32,917 nucleotides of DNA from Oehlia diaphana (Eukaryota > Glomeromycota > Glomeromycetes > Glomerales > Glomeraceae), in NCBI GenBank assembly GCA_003833135.1, contig QZLH01000355.1, positions 58,891 to 91,807 of the forward strand, written 5' to 3'. A program made the position numbers and the translations under genes. This document shows positions 1 to 10,800 of the stretch, piece after piece; within the stretch, counting starts at the first letter, position 1, and each line of letters opens with the position of its first letter. A model generated the notes under the pieces. It worked only from the letters and a program-made list of their open reading frames with translations. It did no database searches and was not told where the DNA came from.

Positions 1-120
1 ATTATTTAAATTTAAGAGCGTAAACTTCTGTAATATTACGTTTTTAGTGTAATATTTCGAAATTTTACACCACCTCCGAAAGATTACACTAAATTACGCC
101 TAAAAAAATTTCCTGATGTT

Positions 121-799
121 AAACCTCTATTTCCCCTTTCTTATTTTATCAAACTTCTATAACAAATTCATCCTTTCTTAGTTTAACATGTAATATCACT
201 TATGTTGAAGTTGGGGAAGTTTATATTTTAGCAGTTAGACAATCTGATAGATATTTTTATATTAATATTAATTTCTTATCTTCAGATGCTGTTACATCTA
301 TTCAATTTATTAATAGTACATATATGAATTCTTATTAGATGATATAGTACATAGTTTAACATTTGATCAGTGGTAATTTTTAACAAGAAATTGTTTTGAT
401 GTTAGTAATAATACCATTATATATGGATGTTTATTTGATAAAAGTACTTTGAAATGTTTGAAATTATCTGAACCTGCATTGACAAATCTAAAGGGAATAA
501 TTGAAATATTACCACATAATTATACTCTCCTAGTTGCTTAAAAAGAAATGATTAATTCTTGGAGATTTGAAGTATTCAACTTGACTAAATTTGTTAAAAA
601 CAGGGATAAAGGCATGTCCATTTGTTATTTTTAGCTTGCGAAGAATAAACCCAAATAATTTTAGTATCACCAGCCAAATGATTAATATTACAATATTAAA
701 AAATTTATCTTTTAAGCTAAAGGCACAATAATATGAAGTAAGATGTTTATTCAATTTTTTGATTATTATTCATATCGAATATTTCTAATAAAATGCCAT
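121..799 (+). pseudogene. Decayed coding remnant of an unrecognised protein family
   Basis: Reading from about 121 gives an open stretch that includes NITYVEVGEVYILAVRQSD and DAVTSIQFINSTYMN. At about 330 the coding signal moves to the frame whose codons start at 338 (LLDDIVHSLTFDQW), which fits loss of one base near the gaattc at 327. That frame then stays protein-like to about 799 but has stops at 374, 539, 632, 656, 662, 683, 713 and 734. Five are TAA, two TAG and one TGA, and the text between them reads smoothly (EMINSWRFEVFNLTKFV). Gln or Arg at these positions would give a continuous protein. I do not recognise the family and see no start codon or promoter. The minus-strand open frame over the 3' half is a shadow. 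Confidence 0.5.
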
Positions 800-870
800 T
801 AAATAAATATTTATTTTGTTATAAATGATTTTTTTTTTTGAATTTGCACTATAAAATAAGAATTTTTCTA

Positions 871-987
871 TCACCCGAGGTGATGATCACTGGTGACTGA
901 AATTATGACGATCGACCAGCATTAAAAAAAATATAGTGCCGGTAAAAATTGATAATTCCGACCAACGGTGATGATCACTCCCGGTGA
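871..987. mobile_element. Small TIR element (MITE-like), 117 bp
   Basis: The ends are imperfect inverted repeats of about 35 bp: TCACCCGAGGTGATGATCAC on the left matches the reverse complement of the right end, which runs through GTGATGATCACTCCCGGTGA. Both arms also carry a related GAAATTAT/GGAATTAT block further in. It has no coding capacity. It lies 24 bp from the decayed fragment at 1011-1313. I could not identify a target-site duplication by eye. Confidence 0.5.
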
Positions 988-1010
988 ATTGAAGTAAAGA
1001 ATTATTATTT

Positions 1011-1313
1011 ACCTATAGGTTTGTTATCATTATAAATATACACGAGCTTCTTATCATCGGAAATGCGCATTTAGTTCAGATTTTTGATTGCATCACTTAT
1101 TTTAACATAAATGTCCAATTTAAATTTTCCTTCATCTATATCTTTTACATTCCACCCGACAATTGAATGGTCCTCTTCGCTATACGTAACGAGATATTGG
1201 TTTTTTGGAGATAATTCTATTTTGGTAATAGGTCTACCGTTATGTGGGTTATCATCTCCAACAATTTGATCATCTTTTTCTGTATCTACGGGAATAATTA
1301 CGACGTGACTCAT
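1011..1313 (-). pseudogene. Fragment resembling the N-terminus of a WD-repeat-like family
   Basis: From the ATG at 1313 the minus strand encodes 80 residues with a WD40-like core: ITKIELSPKNQYLVTYSEED followed by HSIVGWNVKD. Blades of this sort introduce a large protein family in Rhizophagus, some members of which I recall as annotated with ion-transport domains; that link is from memory only. A TAA stop at 1071-1073 interrupts the frame, yet the same frame continues directly with MRISDDKKLVYIYNDN, which again looks like a beta-propeller strand. It then meets a GTAAAT at 1008-1013 that could be a splice donor. A single C-to-T change (CAA to TAA) would explain the stop. It is either a pseudogene or a truncated short protein. 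Confidence 0.5.
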
Positions 1314-1865
1314 TTTATAATCAGAACCTTAGAAAGGTTAAATTTATTTAAATCCCTAAAAAATATGCTTTTATAAAAGATGTGTAATGAGGACATGTAA
1401 ATAAGTATATTTTCTTATTAGCTAAGAGAATGTTGTCGTACGATATATTTATTAGGATAATCTAAAAATGGTGATTATAGTAATGAATTATTAGCCACAG
1501 ATTCACACATTCAAATATTGCCTAAATTCATTATATAAAAAGATCGGATCTGATTGATCACTTTGTCTATTTAAGAACGAGAGAACAATTATAAATCATG
1601 ATATATATTTTGATAAACTGTACTGGGAAAATGATAAATAAGTTTCATTTTGAGAATGAATGAATACTTGTTATTCCATGCAGTGTCTAAATTTAATGTG
1701 CAGAATGCTCGCTCCGAGCATGGTAATTAATAACATAATTTTATGTGTGTGTGCAAATCTGACCTTATTTGAATGTGCACGTGTGCACATGAAAACCATA
1801 AACATTGTGGCTAAATGTGTGGATAGCACCGCACATACCCTGACTGAAATATTCACCGATGCCAG

Positions 1866-1996
1866 GTCGGTGTATATGGAGTATTTACTAGATACCCATG
1901 AAATAACAAGCTTATCTATTGTGTATGACGTATACGACGATGGATTTTATACTTTTTTATACTTTTTTTATACCGGTGGAGTATTTTACAAAAAAA
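1866..1996. repeat. Dispersed repeat, copy A
   Basis: This stretch (GGTGTATATGGAGT, then a CTAGATACC-like block, a GACGTATAC block, then GGAGTATTTTAC) is related to positions 9775-9900, where the same blocks occur in the same order. It contains inverted copies of an ACCGATGG/ACCGGTGG motif. A 127-codon open frame runs across it (1660-2043), but its composition and its overlap with a repeat make a real protein unlikely. Confidence 0.4.
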
Positions 1997-2043
1997 TCCA
2001 TCGGTGTATACATAATACCGATGGGATAATACCTTTTATTTAA

Positions 2044-3118
2044 AAGGGTGAGTTATTGATTTTTATTACATATGATCTGAAATTTCCAAGATATTGTTGT
2101 GATCTACACATTTGCTTGCTGTATTTTTAACGCCTTATAAGAATTATAATTCTTGTATTTTATATTTTGAATTTGGTCATAAAATTTTTGAACCATGTAC
2201 TAGTATTTGGACGTCATTTTTTTTAAGAATATTATTGTGGTTTTGAGATTGATAAAATTCTTCACTCTGTGATTTTTTTTTTTTTGGGATATTTTACGTA
2301 CATTTTCCGCCGTATATTTGAAATCTTTTTTGTTTTTTTTTGTGTTTTGTCATACAGAAATTGTACAGAAATATAAGTAAAATGCACGGTGCGCGGTTAA
2401 TTATGTAAATCAAAATTACGTCAAGTTATATATAATAAAAATTATTAATCGAGATTAATAATGCAAATATATACAAATTAAATATAATGATGATAAAATT
2501 AATTTTCTATAGTGTAATAATGATAATGCAAATGATTTTTTAATTTAGCAAAGCATTAACGTGATATGATTTGTGACTACCCCATTATAGATGTGCGGCT
2601 TTAACGATTCTGCATTTTGAGAAAAAAGCATATAAAGATTAAGGATACGACTTTATTAACAAAGTTACGAGGCCATTTCTTGCATTAATAATAAAATTCC
2701 TAAAAAAAAATCAGACTTCAAAGGTAGAAAAACTACTTCAACTCTTAAAGTTCAAATTGCAAAATAACTTACCGTATAGAATTGTCTAAGGATCCCTTTT
2801 TCCCCATAGTAATATATCCGGATATTTATTAGACAAAAAAAAAATTTTTCTTTGATTTAAACCCGGGTAATAATTCAATTTTTTAAATGAGATAAATCCC
2901 AATAAAAAAAAAAATTAAGGAAAAAATGATCATTTTTCTAGTTTTTATTCCGAAGAAACTCAGACACGTGATCATTTTTCTGCAAAAATTTTTTATAGGG
3001 TATGAAAAATCTATCAATTTCAATAGTTTTGAAAACCATAATAAATCCCTGTAATAAATTTCATCCGTAATTTAAATTTTTTATAGGGAATCATATTTGT
3101 CCACCATCCAGTGATTGT
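2044..3118. other. Gene-less AT-rich stretch
   Basis: I see no coding region, RNA gene or clear repeat here. It is AT-rich with several runs of T or A (for example around 2270-2285 and 2900). Confidence 0.5.
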
Positions 3119-3649
3119 AAAAAAGCTCGTTGGATTCGTAACAAGACCCATCGAATGATATATTTTTTTATTTTTGTGATATATATCATAATGCAAAAGT
3201 CTCTAAACTAAAAATTGCAGATAACTTTTTATCTATTAAAAACTAGAGACATGAAAATCGATGCATCTCATCATGACGAATTTAATAAGCTTTGGTTCAT
3301 CCTTTACGATCAATAGACGATGCAACGCCTTGACATTTTGCATCTTAAAAATTGATTTTTGAAAATTCAATATCTTTTAATGTATGTTTACTAATTGGGC
3401 GCAGAAATATCAAAACGTTACATTATTTATTAGTCTTAAAAGAATAGATTAAACCTCATTAGATTCATCGTGATAAGATACATCTAATGATGGTATTTCC
3501 ACGTCTCTAGCTTCAATAGATGAAAAGGTATCGGTATTTTTTAATTTAGATGTTAGAGCCTTTTGATGATAACTCATCATCTATCAATTACAGAAATACA
3601 AAAAATACCTTCATTCGATGTGTCTTGTTATGACGAATGAGCTTTTAAT
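3119..3649. repeat. Fold-back element with nested inverted repeats
   Basis: The outer arms pair: AAAAAGCTCGTTGGATTCGT then ACAAGACCCATCGAATGA near 3120-3165 matches the reverse complement of TCATTCGATGTGTCTTGT then TATGACGAATGAGCTTTT near 3611-3648. A second, inner pair is seen between the CTAGAGACATG at about 3244 and the CACGTCTCTAG at about 3500. The whole could fold into a long imperfect hairpin of about 530 bp. It has no reading frame of note and is probably a non-autonomous DNA element. Confidence 0.5.
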
Positions 3650-3659
3650 CATCTTCCCA

Positions 3660-3870
3660 TGATCACTGGGTGGCGTTTACCATTTTTGAGAAAGTGCCTG
3701 CCAGGTTGGTGTATTTTACTACTATGGCCCAGGCCACGATCAAGGATTTTTTTGGCCAGCCATGACCAAATAATAAAAACACTAATATTTTATCAAGGCT
3801 GAATTGGCATTTGGCCCAGTTTGGCTGGCCAAACTGGTCAAACGGCCAAGTGCTAACACTGACTGGATTT
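3660..3870. repeat. GGCCAGCC/GGCTGGCC inverted-repeat patch
   Basis: This stretch is less AT-rich than its surroundings and contains TTTGGCCAGCCATGACCAAA and TTTGGCTGGCCAAACTGG in opposite orientation, about 75 bp apart. It is most likely a MITE remnant. I cannot place its exact ends. Confidence 0.35.
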
Positions 3871-3913
3871 GTTTATATTTAATTACGTTTTAATTTTATT
3901 TACAATACAGTTA

Positions 3914-4344
3914 TCAGTTGCCACTGGTTATAACGAACCTGTTTGTAACGAAAACTTGTTGTACTGAAAACTTGTTGTGCTGAACCGATTTTTTTTTATA
4001 ATTAATTGCACTGGATATAACGAAATCACATAATAAATTACTATAACACCCGAACTTATTTAGCATATTTAGAACTATTACGTGACTTTAATTAGTAATA
4101 TAGGGGAAGTGGACGTATTTGCGGAAAATTATTTCCGAAAATTTCCCATTTGAATAGCTGGTAAATACTTAAAAAATTGAATGATCACATAAATTTTAAA
4201 TAAATCATAGTGTTATGGTAAGTCATGTAAGTCATCCGAACTTTTAAATATTATATACTTATTATATACCGAACAGTTTGGTATATAATATGAATATCAT
4301 ATAACGAATTCACCATATCAGATATACCGATTGAAACGTGGCGA
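3914..4344. mobile_element. Candidate pogo/Tc1-like non-autonomous element
   Basis: The left end reads CAGTTGCCACTGGTTATAAC, and the reverse complement of the right end reads CAGTCGCCACGTTTCAATCG, so the first ten bases agree except one. Right of the second end is TA, and a TA lies one base before the first. Ends of the form CAGT plus TA targets are typical of pogo/Tigger elements. Inside are repeated short phrases (TTGTAACGAAAACTTGTTGT, TATAACGAA) and an inverted TTATATACC/GGTATATAA pair at about 4258-4290. There is no transposase frame. Confidence 0.4.
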
Positions 4345-5284
4345 CTGTAGATCAAATTTTAATTTTTCAACCTTAAACAAATTTTTTTTTCATTTTAATT
4401 TTTCACTTATATGAAGGAAATCTTGTTTTTTTTTCAAAATTGTTAGATTTAGGTCTTATAATAATTTCAAAATGAAATTAATCTAATCCAATTTATAAAA
4501 ATAAAAAAAAAATTTAGTCATTTACTATAAAAAATCTACAGATTTACAAAATTTATACATGATAATCCTTTAATTCTTTTTATTGTATACTTTAATGTAA
4601 CTTGTTTGTAACGTGTTATAAATGTAAAGGGAGGAAAATTTCATAGGTTGTACAGTAAATTGTCAAGCTCGGGGGAAAAAAAAATCAGATCATGTATAGT
4701 TGACATTAACCATTGGCCGATATTGCCGATCAATTTAAATACGAAAAAAATAAATTGAGGATTAGCTGCAGATTTATATAAAAAACGAACAATTTTACTT
4801 GACTAACAGTTCAATTGGGTTAGAGTTCGCGTATATATATATATATATATATATACGGCATTTTTGTGGTACATATATTATTTTAGTATTCAATTGTTTT
4901 AAAAAAACGTTAAAAAGTTATTCCGCTTTTAAAAATTTTTTTGATCGGTAGAAGTAGAAGAATTTTTATTTCTGTCTTGAAAATTAATTAAAACCAATCA
5001 AATTTGTTACAAATAAATGCAATTTTTTTATGTTAAATGCCATTAAAAAAAAAATTTAATTTAAATTAAGTTTCCTATAATAATCTCACCATCAAGGGGT
5101 ATATTAGGGAAGATATATAAACGAAAATAAAAAAAAAAAGGACCTAATACTAAATTACCAAATTAATAAAATAAGTAAAATAAATGAAATATAAAAATAA
5201 AAAATTTCGGCATTTTGTGAATTTTTTTTTTTAAAAAAAAAAAAAAAAAATTAAAAATTTCTAAATAAATAATAATTTAATGAT
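4345..5284. other. Gene-less AT-rich stretch with (TA)12 microsatellite
   Basis: The only discrete feature is a 24-base TA run at 4832-4855. The last 200 bases, next to the stop of the minus-strand gene at 5285, are poly(A)/poly(T)-rich and hold that gene's 3' untranslated region. Confidence 0.5.
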
Positions 5285-5836
5285 TTAATAGAAATAACTG
5301 ACAATTCCAGCAATTATGGCAACATTGATTAAACCAGATTCGAATTTATTGGCGCTACTTGGTGTTTCAGCTGCTTTAGCAGGAGCAGTTGTAGCTGGGG
5401 CAGCAGTTGGATTTGCTGGTACACCTTTAGCAGTTAATGAAGCCCATTGTGATATCAATGAACCGGTGCCAGAAGGAGTATAACCTGGTACTGGTGGAGC
5501 AGATGGGGAACCAAATGAAGCACCAGATGGAGCACCAGATGGAGCACCATAGGTTGTATCCGCAGAGAAGGTATCAACAGAATCAGTTGGAGTGGCATCA
5601 GGAATTGGTAATTTTGTTTTTGATGCATCAGGAGGAGTTGTTACTACTGGATCATCACCATATTGACGGGCTGCAAGTGGTTCTGATGGAAGTCCCAAAG
5701 TAAGGTTAAATACACTTTTATACATTAAAAGAAAAGAAAAGTTATAATTATTTTAAAAATATTTACCTCCATGAACAAGAGAAACGATGAGGAGAGCTAA
5801 AATAGCACAGACGGTAAATTTTATTAATTTGTTCAT
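5285..5836 (-). CDS. Small secreted Pro/Ala/Ser-rich protein, probable GPI anchor
   Basis: Two exons: 5767-5836 and 5285-5682, with an 84-nt GT-AG intron (donor GTAAAT). The product is about 155 residues. Exon 1 encodes a signal peptide, MNKLIKFTVCAILALLIVSL, cut probably after the following VHG. The mature part is low-complexity and rich in Pro, Ala, Ser, Thr and Gly, with a short repeat (GAPSGAPSGASFGSPS). It ends in a hydrophobic tail (GLINVAIIAGIVSYFY), as in GPI-anchored surface proteins. A second AG 12 nt further into the exon (CAG before CCCGTC) keeps the frame and would delete four residues. I recognise no enzymatic domain. It would act at the cell surface or in the wall; host-facing use is only speculation. 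Reading the second exon alone from its own ATG at 5725 would lose the signal peptide. Confidence 0.75.
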
Positions 5837-7558
5837 TTTTGTTAACTTTTAAAGAAAAAAAAAAAATTTTTTTAATATATGAATGTATGTATATTTGATA
5901 TTATTTGAATTTATCTTAATTAATTTTTTTTTTTTTTTCAAGTCAAAATACAGGGTATATTTATATTAATTTCAACAATTTTAAAAGATCAGCATTCTTT
6001 TCTCCACGACACGAAAATAAAGAGAAAATAATTTAAAAAAAAGTGATTATCAATGATAACCATATATATTAATTAATGATTTAATAGAATAGATAAAGAA
6101 ACGCGACAAGATCACGCGAATAACGGAACGGGAACTCGGACACTACACTCGGACAACAGCCGAGAATTCATCATGAGTAGATCCAATTTAAGATTAAATA
6201 AGGTTAAGATATGTCATTTAATTTATGAATAAGAGAGTATGGGAGCATGAGAAAAGGTGTTTTATTTTGATATTTAAATTTTCATAAGATTTAATAGATT
6301 TTTAATTAGATTTAATATAAAAAGAATAAATAGTAAAATCCATAATTATTATTATAAAAAGAATAATTTGTTTCATATGGTTTAAACCAATTAAATAAAT
6401 AAAAAATTTTTTTTTGTTTCCTCACAATTCTAAAAAAAAAAAAAAAAAAAAATATTCCATATTTTATCATTCATATTAATTATTTTTCATATAATCGTAC
6501 AACAAACGTTTTTTTTTTTAAGGATTATCACAAAAATGATTAACCAAAATTTATAAAAAAAAATTACGATTATAAAGATTAAAAAAGGAATGTAAATCTT
6601 TGTAAATCTGTAGATTTATATTTTTATTTATAGTAACAATATAGTTTATAATGAAAAAATTAATTAAATTATATCAAATTTTTCATATGGTTTTTTAATT
6701 TTAAAAAATTAGTATGAAAAAAAAAAAAATAATTATAATGAGAACAAAAATGTAAAAAATTGACTAAACATTTCGTATTAAAAAAAAATGCACATGGAAT
6801 ATTATTATAAAAAAAAAAGATCAAGATATTTTATTCTCGTGTATTACCTTTTCGAGGTCATTTATCTAATACGAATAATCTATTTTAAATAACAACATTT
6901 TTGGAACAATATCAAAGTTTTATATATAAAGAAACAAGGTTTAAAAATAAAAAAAAAAAAAGTTATCAAAGTTTTGTTTGACATAGTTTTTTAAATATAA
7001 ACTGTTATTAAATTGCACAACATGATGAAAGTCATATGATTTTTCTAAATTAGGATTTATTTAAGTTAAATGGAACATTTAATTAACCCTACCGAACATC
7101 CATTTCAGCCAATTTAACAAACCTTCCTTTTTTTAGGAATCGGTGACCAAATTTAGTTTAAGATTCATGCATTTCATTGATGAAACGAATGCATCCTTGT
7201 TTACAGGGCTCGTTTTCCCGGAGACTGTTGAAAATTTACTGGATATATATTTCTTTGGCTTTTTTTTTCCAAAGATATGAAAACAAAGTTTTTCATTTTA
7301 CAATCAAAAAAAAAAAAATAATAACAAATATATAAATAAATGTTATCATTCTTGCTATGCCTAAAAAAGAAATTTTGTAATTTTATCTATTATTTAGAAA
7401 ATGCATAGGAAACAATGTAAGGTTTGATAAGAAAAAAAAAAAAAAAGAATTTTTTTTTTCTTTTATAAGAATTCGAATTTTTTATTTTTCTTTTATCTAA
7501 TAATATTTTTTCTACATAAAAAAAAAAAAAAAATATTCGAAAATCGAAATTCATAAAA
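5837..7558. other. Intergenic region between two divergent genes
   Basis: No gene is seen. It holds the promoters of the minus-strand secreted protein (5836) and the plus-strand gene (7559). A CpG-containing patch at 6101-6165 stands out from the AT-rich background. Long A and T runs occur at about 5930, 6430, 6720, 6950, 7310, 7435 and 7520. Confidence 0.5.
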
Positions 7559-7606
7559 ATGCCACCTGATAAAAAAAATCATAATAATAATAATAATTAT
7601 TATTAT

Positions 7607-7639
<33 letters not shown>

Positions 7640-9052
7640 TACTTTCAAACGTTAAGATTTTCTTATAAAAGATTATTTAGAACAACTTATCCTCTCCTAA
7701 TATTATTTACTATTCTCATATTCTTTTTTTCATATAAAGAATGTTTTTCTAATCCATTAGAATTAAAATGTTCAATTGAAGATTATGATATTATTGAAGA
7801 TTCTCAAGATTTTCCGATTCAAAATGAAAAATTTTTAACATATCTTCCACATAGTCAATTTCATAATCAATTTATTGAATTAAAAAATGCTATAGTACTT
7901 GCTTATTTAACAAATCGTACTTTAATTGTTCCATCAATATTACAAACTGAACATAAAGTTTTAAGTATTTCTCATTCACCATTATATTATCTTAATAATC
8001 AATTAATTAATAACACTAATATAAAGAAAGATAGATTATTATGTGATGTTAAATATTCAGATCATTGTTCCCCCGATTATGAAGCTTATGATAATTTTGA
8101 ATTAATAAATTGGGAAGAAATAATTGATTTTAGTTGGATTAAAAATGAAATTAAGATTATACATAGAGGTTATGATTTTTCTATTGAAGGTTTATTTAAT
8201 ATTTGTAATATTCCTATTAAAGAAACGAATAATAATACTTTACAAGGTTTATTAGAAGATAATAACGATGTATACGTTATTAGTAATGATAATAAGTATT
8301 ATTATAGATTTTTTGATACTGAAAGTCCTAATAATAATTATATTTTAAGTAAATATGAAACTCCTTATTTAATTAGTGATTTACGAAAGAGAGAAGAAAA
8401 ATTAATTCATGTGGATACATTATTTGGAAGTACTAGAATAGATTATAGAAATAAAAATGTTATTAAATGGAGAATTGATATGCTTAGAAGTCTTAAATTT
8501 TCTCATCCCATTTTATTAGATGTATCTAATAATATAATTAATGAATTAGGTGGTTTCGGAAATTTTTTGGGTGCTCATGTTAGAACCGCTGATGGAAAAT
8601 TTAAAAATAATTTGGAAAATATCATTGATCAAGTTATTGAAATGTTGAAAAAACATCAAAAGATTTCAAATTCGAATAATAATAATTCAAATATTATAAA
8701 TAGTAAAAATTTAACTCTTAATGATTGTAAATTATTAAACAAAAAAATTATATTTATAGCAACAGATTCTTCAAATCCTCATGTTACATTATCAAAAATC
8801 TTTTCATCATTTCCTTGTGTTTTCACAATCAATGATTTTAATGATTTTGTTAATCCTTTAATGAAAATATCTTATACTTTTGATAAAAATACAAAAATGT
8901 CGAAATTTTTTTATCCTTTACTTGATTTATTAATAATATCTAATGGTATGGATGTTGTTGTAACTTATTCAAGTACTTTTTCTGGTTTCGCTAAATATTA
9001 TCATGAAGTTTTAGTTTTTGAAAGAGATTCTCTTAAAAAAAAAGATGAATAA
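7559..9052 (+). CDS. O-fucosyltransferase-like type II membrane protein (copy 1)
   Basis: An intronless gene of 497 residues. A short cytosolic N-terminus with an Asn/Tyr-rich tract (about residues 7-28) is followed by a membrane anchor at about 43-58 (TYPLLILFTILIFFF), giving a Golgi type II layout. The lumenal part has the N-terminal nucleotide-sugar-binding motif of the fungal O-fucosyltransferase-like fold (PHSQFHNQFIELKNAIVLA, 97-115, then LTNRTLIVP). The HxR motif is at 340-342 (HVRTAD), IIFIATDSSNP at 397-407 and STFSGFAKYYH at 472-482. GDP-fucose is the usual donor in this superfamily; the acceptor cannot be told. The second motif has Ala where the neighbour at 10801 has Gly (HVRTGD). 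The two genes are tandem paralogues in the same orientation. The start is the first ATG after a long A-rich leader. Confidence 0.85.
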
Positions 9053-9774
9053 TAATTATTATATTACGGAAATATTTCTTTTCGGGGTTGGGGGGTTAGT
9101 AAAGTGTTAGTAATTTATTTAATAATTTATTTATAATATTGTAAATTGTTTCATTGTCCGGAGCGTAGCGAAGGACTCTATATACAGTATATATGTTTAT
9201 AAAAATAATAAAATTTGAATTTGGTATATTTGGTATACGATTTTTTTTTGTCCCATAGATTATTTATTATTCGTATTCTTTGAAAATAAAATATTTTATA
9301 ACGAACATTCGAGCTCTCGATATACCCAACCATACTGTACTACTTACCCGATAATCCGCAGTTAAATAGCATTGATTAACAAATGCTCATATTTGCTCAT
9401 ATGAAAATTATAAATGTCTACCCACGCAATTAAATTATGGAAAAGGATTTTGTTCCTTATTTTAGTTTTGATTTTATGGGCCCTTGGCAATATTTTTTTG
9501 TATGTAATTAGAAATTCCCCTATTATATTGTAAAAGGAGGTTTTATTTAGACACGTGCTAATTGGAGATATTTGTACTAAAACATAAACCGGTAAATCCT
9601 AGTATATCCCTTATTATATACCCAAGAGGCAATTAATTAATAATTTGGAAAACACTATCTAAAAATAACAATGAATAGGGCTTTACCATCGAGTATCACG
9701 AAATGATCCAAATGGACATCGCATGGATGAATAACTAAATTATTCATGATGCCCCGAAGGGAGGGGGGGAGAAT
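9053..9774. other. Gene-less stretch between tandem paralogues
   Basis: It holds the 3' region of the gene ending at 9052. I see no coding region, tRNA or clear repeat. Confidence 0.45.
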
Positions 9775-9900
9775 TTGGTGTATATGGAGTTTTTCTTAGA
9801 TATTCCAATTGTACGACGTATACACCGATGAATTCATAATCAATGGATTTAATTTCGATTTTTTCTTTACTCCTTATGATCATATGGGGAAGTATTTTAC
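9775..9900. repeat. Dispersed repeat, copy B
   Basis: It contains GGTGTATATGGAGT, CTTAGATATTCC, GACGTATACACCGATG and GAAGTATTTTAC, in the same order as related blocks at 1866-1996. No coding potential is seen. Confidence 0.4.
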
Positions 9901-9918
9901 TATAATTATTATTAAATT

Positions 9919-10017
9919 AGTTATTTATAGTACCACTTAAATACTTAATATACTCCGAGTACTGGAACCATAGTTATTTATAGTACCACTTAATATGTCC
10001 CGAGTACTGGAACCATT
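9919..10017. repeat. Two-unit tandem duplication of about 50 bp
   Basis: The unit begins AGTTATTTATAGTACCACTT and ends CCGAGTACTGGAACCAT. It occurs at 9919-9971 and again at 9972-10017, differing mainly by a 7-8 bp insertion in the first copy. Confidence 0.7.
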
Positions 10018-10800
10018 ATACTGTATTCTCAAATTGTTTTTTTTTTTTTTTTGAAAATACTTGTAGTGTTTTCTAAAGGTGTTTTACCTTTTATCCGCAG
10101 TAACAGCTCAATTCTTTATGTACAACCTAACAGCGTGATCAATGGATCTGTATCATTGAAAATCGCTGCTGATTGGGACCTGGGTTAATTGAATTTTTGT
10201 TTGTATAATTTGCGGATTTTTAATTCAAGATTTATTTAGTAAATAGCTCAAGTAAATTTGTACCTCCATTCGCTGACATCCGTGTTTTTTTTTTTAGAAT
10301 GTACGATTCACAGAGACGTTATTTCATAAAAAATCTTTCTGTCCTAAATATCTTTAACTGTAACACAATAAATCACATTTTACATACGATAACAAAAAGT
10401 TTAGTACAATTTTGTATTAAAATCGTTGTTCAATTTTTATTAAAAAATTATCTTATAATACTAATTAATCTCATAAATTATTGTATTACAAATATTACGA
10501 TTTTTTTTTTTCAAGAGACGAATAAAATTTACAAGAAAAACTTAAAACGTGATTAAAGTACATACCCAAAAAAAAAAAAAAATATGATTTCGATAATAGA
10601 AAATAAGAAAATTCAATTTGGAAGAATTATATAATGTCGTGAAACACAGCGAACAATCGAAACGTAAATTTATTTAATACATAATTATTTGTTATTTGAA
10701 GTTTGAACATATATATATATATACAGTATATAACATCTCTTCAATTCTTTCAATAATTAATTTATTCATTATTTATCCTTCTACTCTTTTCTTATCAAGA
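10018..10800. other. Upstream region of the second paralogue
   Basis: An 85-codon open frame at 10299-10556 is Ile/Asn/Leu-rich, has no recognisable domain and begins just after a T run; I do not call it a gene. The TATATATATATACAGTATA at about 10710, some 90 bases upstream of the ATG at 10801, may act as a TATA region. Confidence 0.4.

Noticed and set aside
530..754. 74-codon minus-strand open frame
   Set aside because: It is the shadow of the plus-strand remnant at 121-799.
1660..2043. 127-codon open frame on + and its minus-strand shadow
   Set aside because: It overlaps a dispersed non-coding repeat, has no recognisable domain and an odd Cys/Met/His-rich composition.
4832..4855. TA microsatellite as a functional element
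   Set aside because: Simple repeats of this length are expected in such AT-rich DNA.
10299..10556. 85-codon open frame upstream of the second fucosyltransferase-like gene
   Set aside because: It is Ile/Asn/Leu-rich as expected for chance translation of AT-rich DNA, with no domain or promoter.
10696..10800. Extended N-terminus of the second fucosyltransferase-like protein
   Set aside because: The frame is open but contains no ATG before 10801, and starting at 10801 gives the same length and topology as the paralogue.
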